Source of the DNA: Pseudomonadota bacterium
GTDB taxonomy: Bacteria; Myxococcota; Polyangia; Polyangiales; Polyangiaceae
NCBI GenBank assembly: GCA_023419055.1
Contig: JAEZYO010000960.1
Span: forward strand, 1-15,496
DNA length: 15,496 nt
Reading direction: 5' to 3'
Under the pieces are notes generated by a model. That model was given only the letters and a program-made list of their open reading frames with translations. It ran no database searches and was not told the origin of the DNA. A program made the position numbers and the translations under genes. Below are positions 14,398-15,496 of the stretch, piece by piece (the stretch's first letter is position 1; each line of letters opens with the position of its first letter).

Positions 14398-15496
14398 ATG
14401 ACCGCTACGCGGGGGTCGGAAGGTCCGCCGTCGTCACTCGGCATCCGCATGAGCGACGACTTGTTTCGTGGGCTCCTCGAAGCGGCGCCCGACGCGATGG
14501 TGATCATCGACGCGCACGGTCGCATCTGCCTCGTGAACGGCCAGGTGGAGACGCTCTTCGGCTACCAGCGCGACGAGCTCATCGGTCAACCCATCGAGAT
14601 CCTGGTTCCGGAGCGCTATCGCGCGGCTCACCCCCAGCACCGGAGGGACTACGCCCTCGATCCTCGCGCGCGCCCGATGGGGGCGACACTCGCGCTTTCG
14701 GCTCGCCGCAAGGACGGGCGCGAGTTTCCGAGTGAGATCAGCCTGGCTCCGTTGAAGACCGAGCGCGGCACGCTGGTGACCGCGGCCATTCGAGACGTGA
14801 CGGTGCGCAAGCAGGCCGAGGAGAAGTTTCGTGGCCTGCTCGAGACCGCGCCGGACGCGATGGTGATCGTGAACCGCGAAGGCCGAATCTTGCTGGTCAA
14901 CGCCCAGGGCCTGAAGCTCTTCGGGTACAACCGGGAGGAGCTCGTCGGTCAAGACGTGGAGATCCTCGTCCCGGCGCGCTTTCGAGGGAAGCACCCGTCC
15001 CACCGCGCTCACTACTTCGCGGAGCCTCGCCTGCGCGCGATGGGCTCCGGACTCGAGCTCTACGGCCTTCGCAGGGACGGCAGCGAGTTTCCCGTCGAGA
15101 TCAGCTTGAGCCCGCTCGAGACGGAAGAAGGGATCCTGATCTCCGCTGCCATCAGGGACACCACCGAGCGCAAGCGCGTGGCCGAAGCTGCAGCGCGGCT
15201 CGCGGCCATCGTCGAGTCCTCCGACGACGGGATCATCCGCCTGGAGCTCGACGGCACGATCTCGAGCTGGAATCGCGGGGCCGAGCGCATCTTCGGCTAC
15301 TCCGCGGCGGAAGCCATCGGTATGCCGGTGGCGATCCTGCTCCCGCCCGAGTGCTCGGGCGAAGAGGTAGAGATCCTGGCGGTGCTCCGGGAGGGGCAGC
15401 GCATCGAGCATTTCGAAACGCTGCGGCGGCGCAAGGACGGCAAGTTCATCGTCGTCTCGCTCAGCAGCTCGCCCGTCCACGACGCGCAAGGGAACC
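14398..15496 (+). CDS. Multi-PAS sensor protein, probably a histidine kinase (cut by window edge)
   Basis: The frame is open from ATG 14398 to the end of the window, 366 residues without a stop. Three PAS domains are visible: PAS1 about 22-138, PAS2 about 143-259 and PAS3 from about 266 onward. PAS1 and PAS2 are close duplicates offset by 121 residues, sharing FRGLLE.APDAMVI, LFGY.R.EL.GQ..EILVP.R, the HP.HR..Y segment, EFP.EISL.PL and AAIRD.T.RK. PAS3 is a more typical PAS ([28 protein letters not shown]). PAS domains sense ligands, redox state or light. Such arrays usually precede a histidine kinase or diguanylate cyclase, which would lie beyond 15496. An internal ATG at 14449, just before PAS1, is an alternative start. 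No ribosome binding site is clear for either. Confidence 0.88.
   Translation, partial: MTATRGSEGPPSSLGIRMSDDLFRGLLEAAPDAMVIIDAHGRICLVNGQVETLFGYQRDELIGQPIEILVPERYRAAHPQHRRDYALDPRARPMGATLALSARRKDGREFPSEISLAPLKTERGTLVTAAIRDVTVRKQAEEKFRGLLETAPDAMVIVNREGRILLVNAQGLKLFGYNREELVGQDVEILVPARFRGKHPSHRAHYFAEPRLRAMGSGLELYGLRRDGSEFPVEISLSPLETEEGILISAAIRDTTERKRVAEAAARLAAIVESSDDGIIRLELDGTISSWNRGAERIFGYSAAEAIGMPVAILLPPECSGEEVEILAVLREGQRIEHFETLRRRKDGKFIVVSLSSSPVHDAQGN

Noticed and set aside
14434..15489. Minus-strand open frame of 351 codons
   Set aside because: It mirrors the PAS repeats and shows internal repeats only because the plus strand does.

Overview
The window is GC-rich (about two thirds G+C by eye) and has the look of a soil myxobacterium, most likely of the Polyangiales/Sorangiineae type. 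The basis for this is two lipoproteins with long Gly/Ser linkers followed by a tandem-cysteine array or a von Willebrand factor A (VWA) domain, a monomeric PheS-like ligase carrying an FDX-ACB domain, and a protein built from repeated PAS domains. This placement is inference; there is no rRNA or other phylogenetic marker here.

Left part (1-1704): about 1.6 kb with no convincing gene. It starts with a more AT-rich patch holding two perfect palindromes. It ends in a tRNA-Arg(UCU) gene on the minus strand. Immediately beyond the tRNA 3' end lie two tandem ~131-bp repeat units. Each begins with a copy of the last ~23 nt of the tRNA gene and carries hairpins whose stems are kept while their sequence changes.

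Middle part (1976-6465): a plus-strand rhomboid intramembrane protease converges on a minus-strand stand-alone PheS-like/FDX-ACB ligase. Then come a small minus-strand Cys/His-rich protein, a minus-strand DUF72 (YecE-like) protein, and, divergent from it, a plus-strand metallo-beta-lactamase-fold hydrolase with an HxDxDH variant motif.

Stress-membrane operon (6624-8256): three tightly packed plus-strand genes encode a DUF883/YqjD-like tail-anchored helical protein, a YqjE-like Phage_holin_3_6 (DUF1469) protein and a DUF3618-like protein. The order resembles the E. coli yqjD-yqjE region, so this is cell-envelope or stationary-phase housekeeping rather than prophage. A GNAT acetyltransferase and a PLP-dependent threonine-aldolase-family enzyme follow.

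Lipoprotein module (10114-12863): two genes 5 bp apart encode a lipoprotein with eleven knottin-like Cys repeats and a VWA lipoprotein with intact MIDAS (metal-ion-dependent adhesion site) residues and a Cys-rich insertion. This pair is the best candidate in the window for an undescribed surface system. It is followed by a 10-bp-stem hairpin that ends exactly at the start codon of a BBE-type FAD-linked oxidase. The last gene, a multi-PAS sensor cut by the window edge, has a -10-like box placed as expected for a leaderless mRNA.
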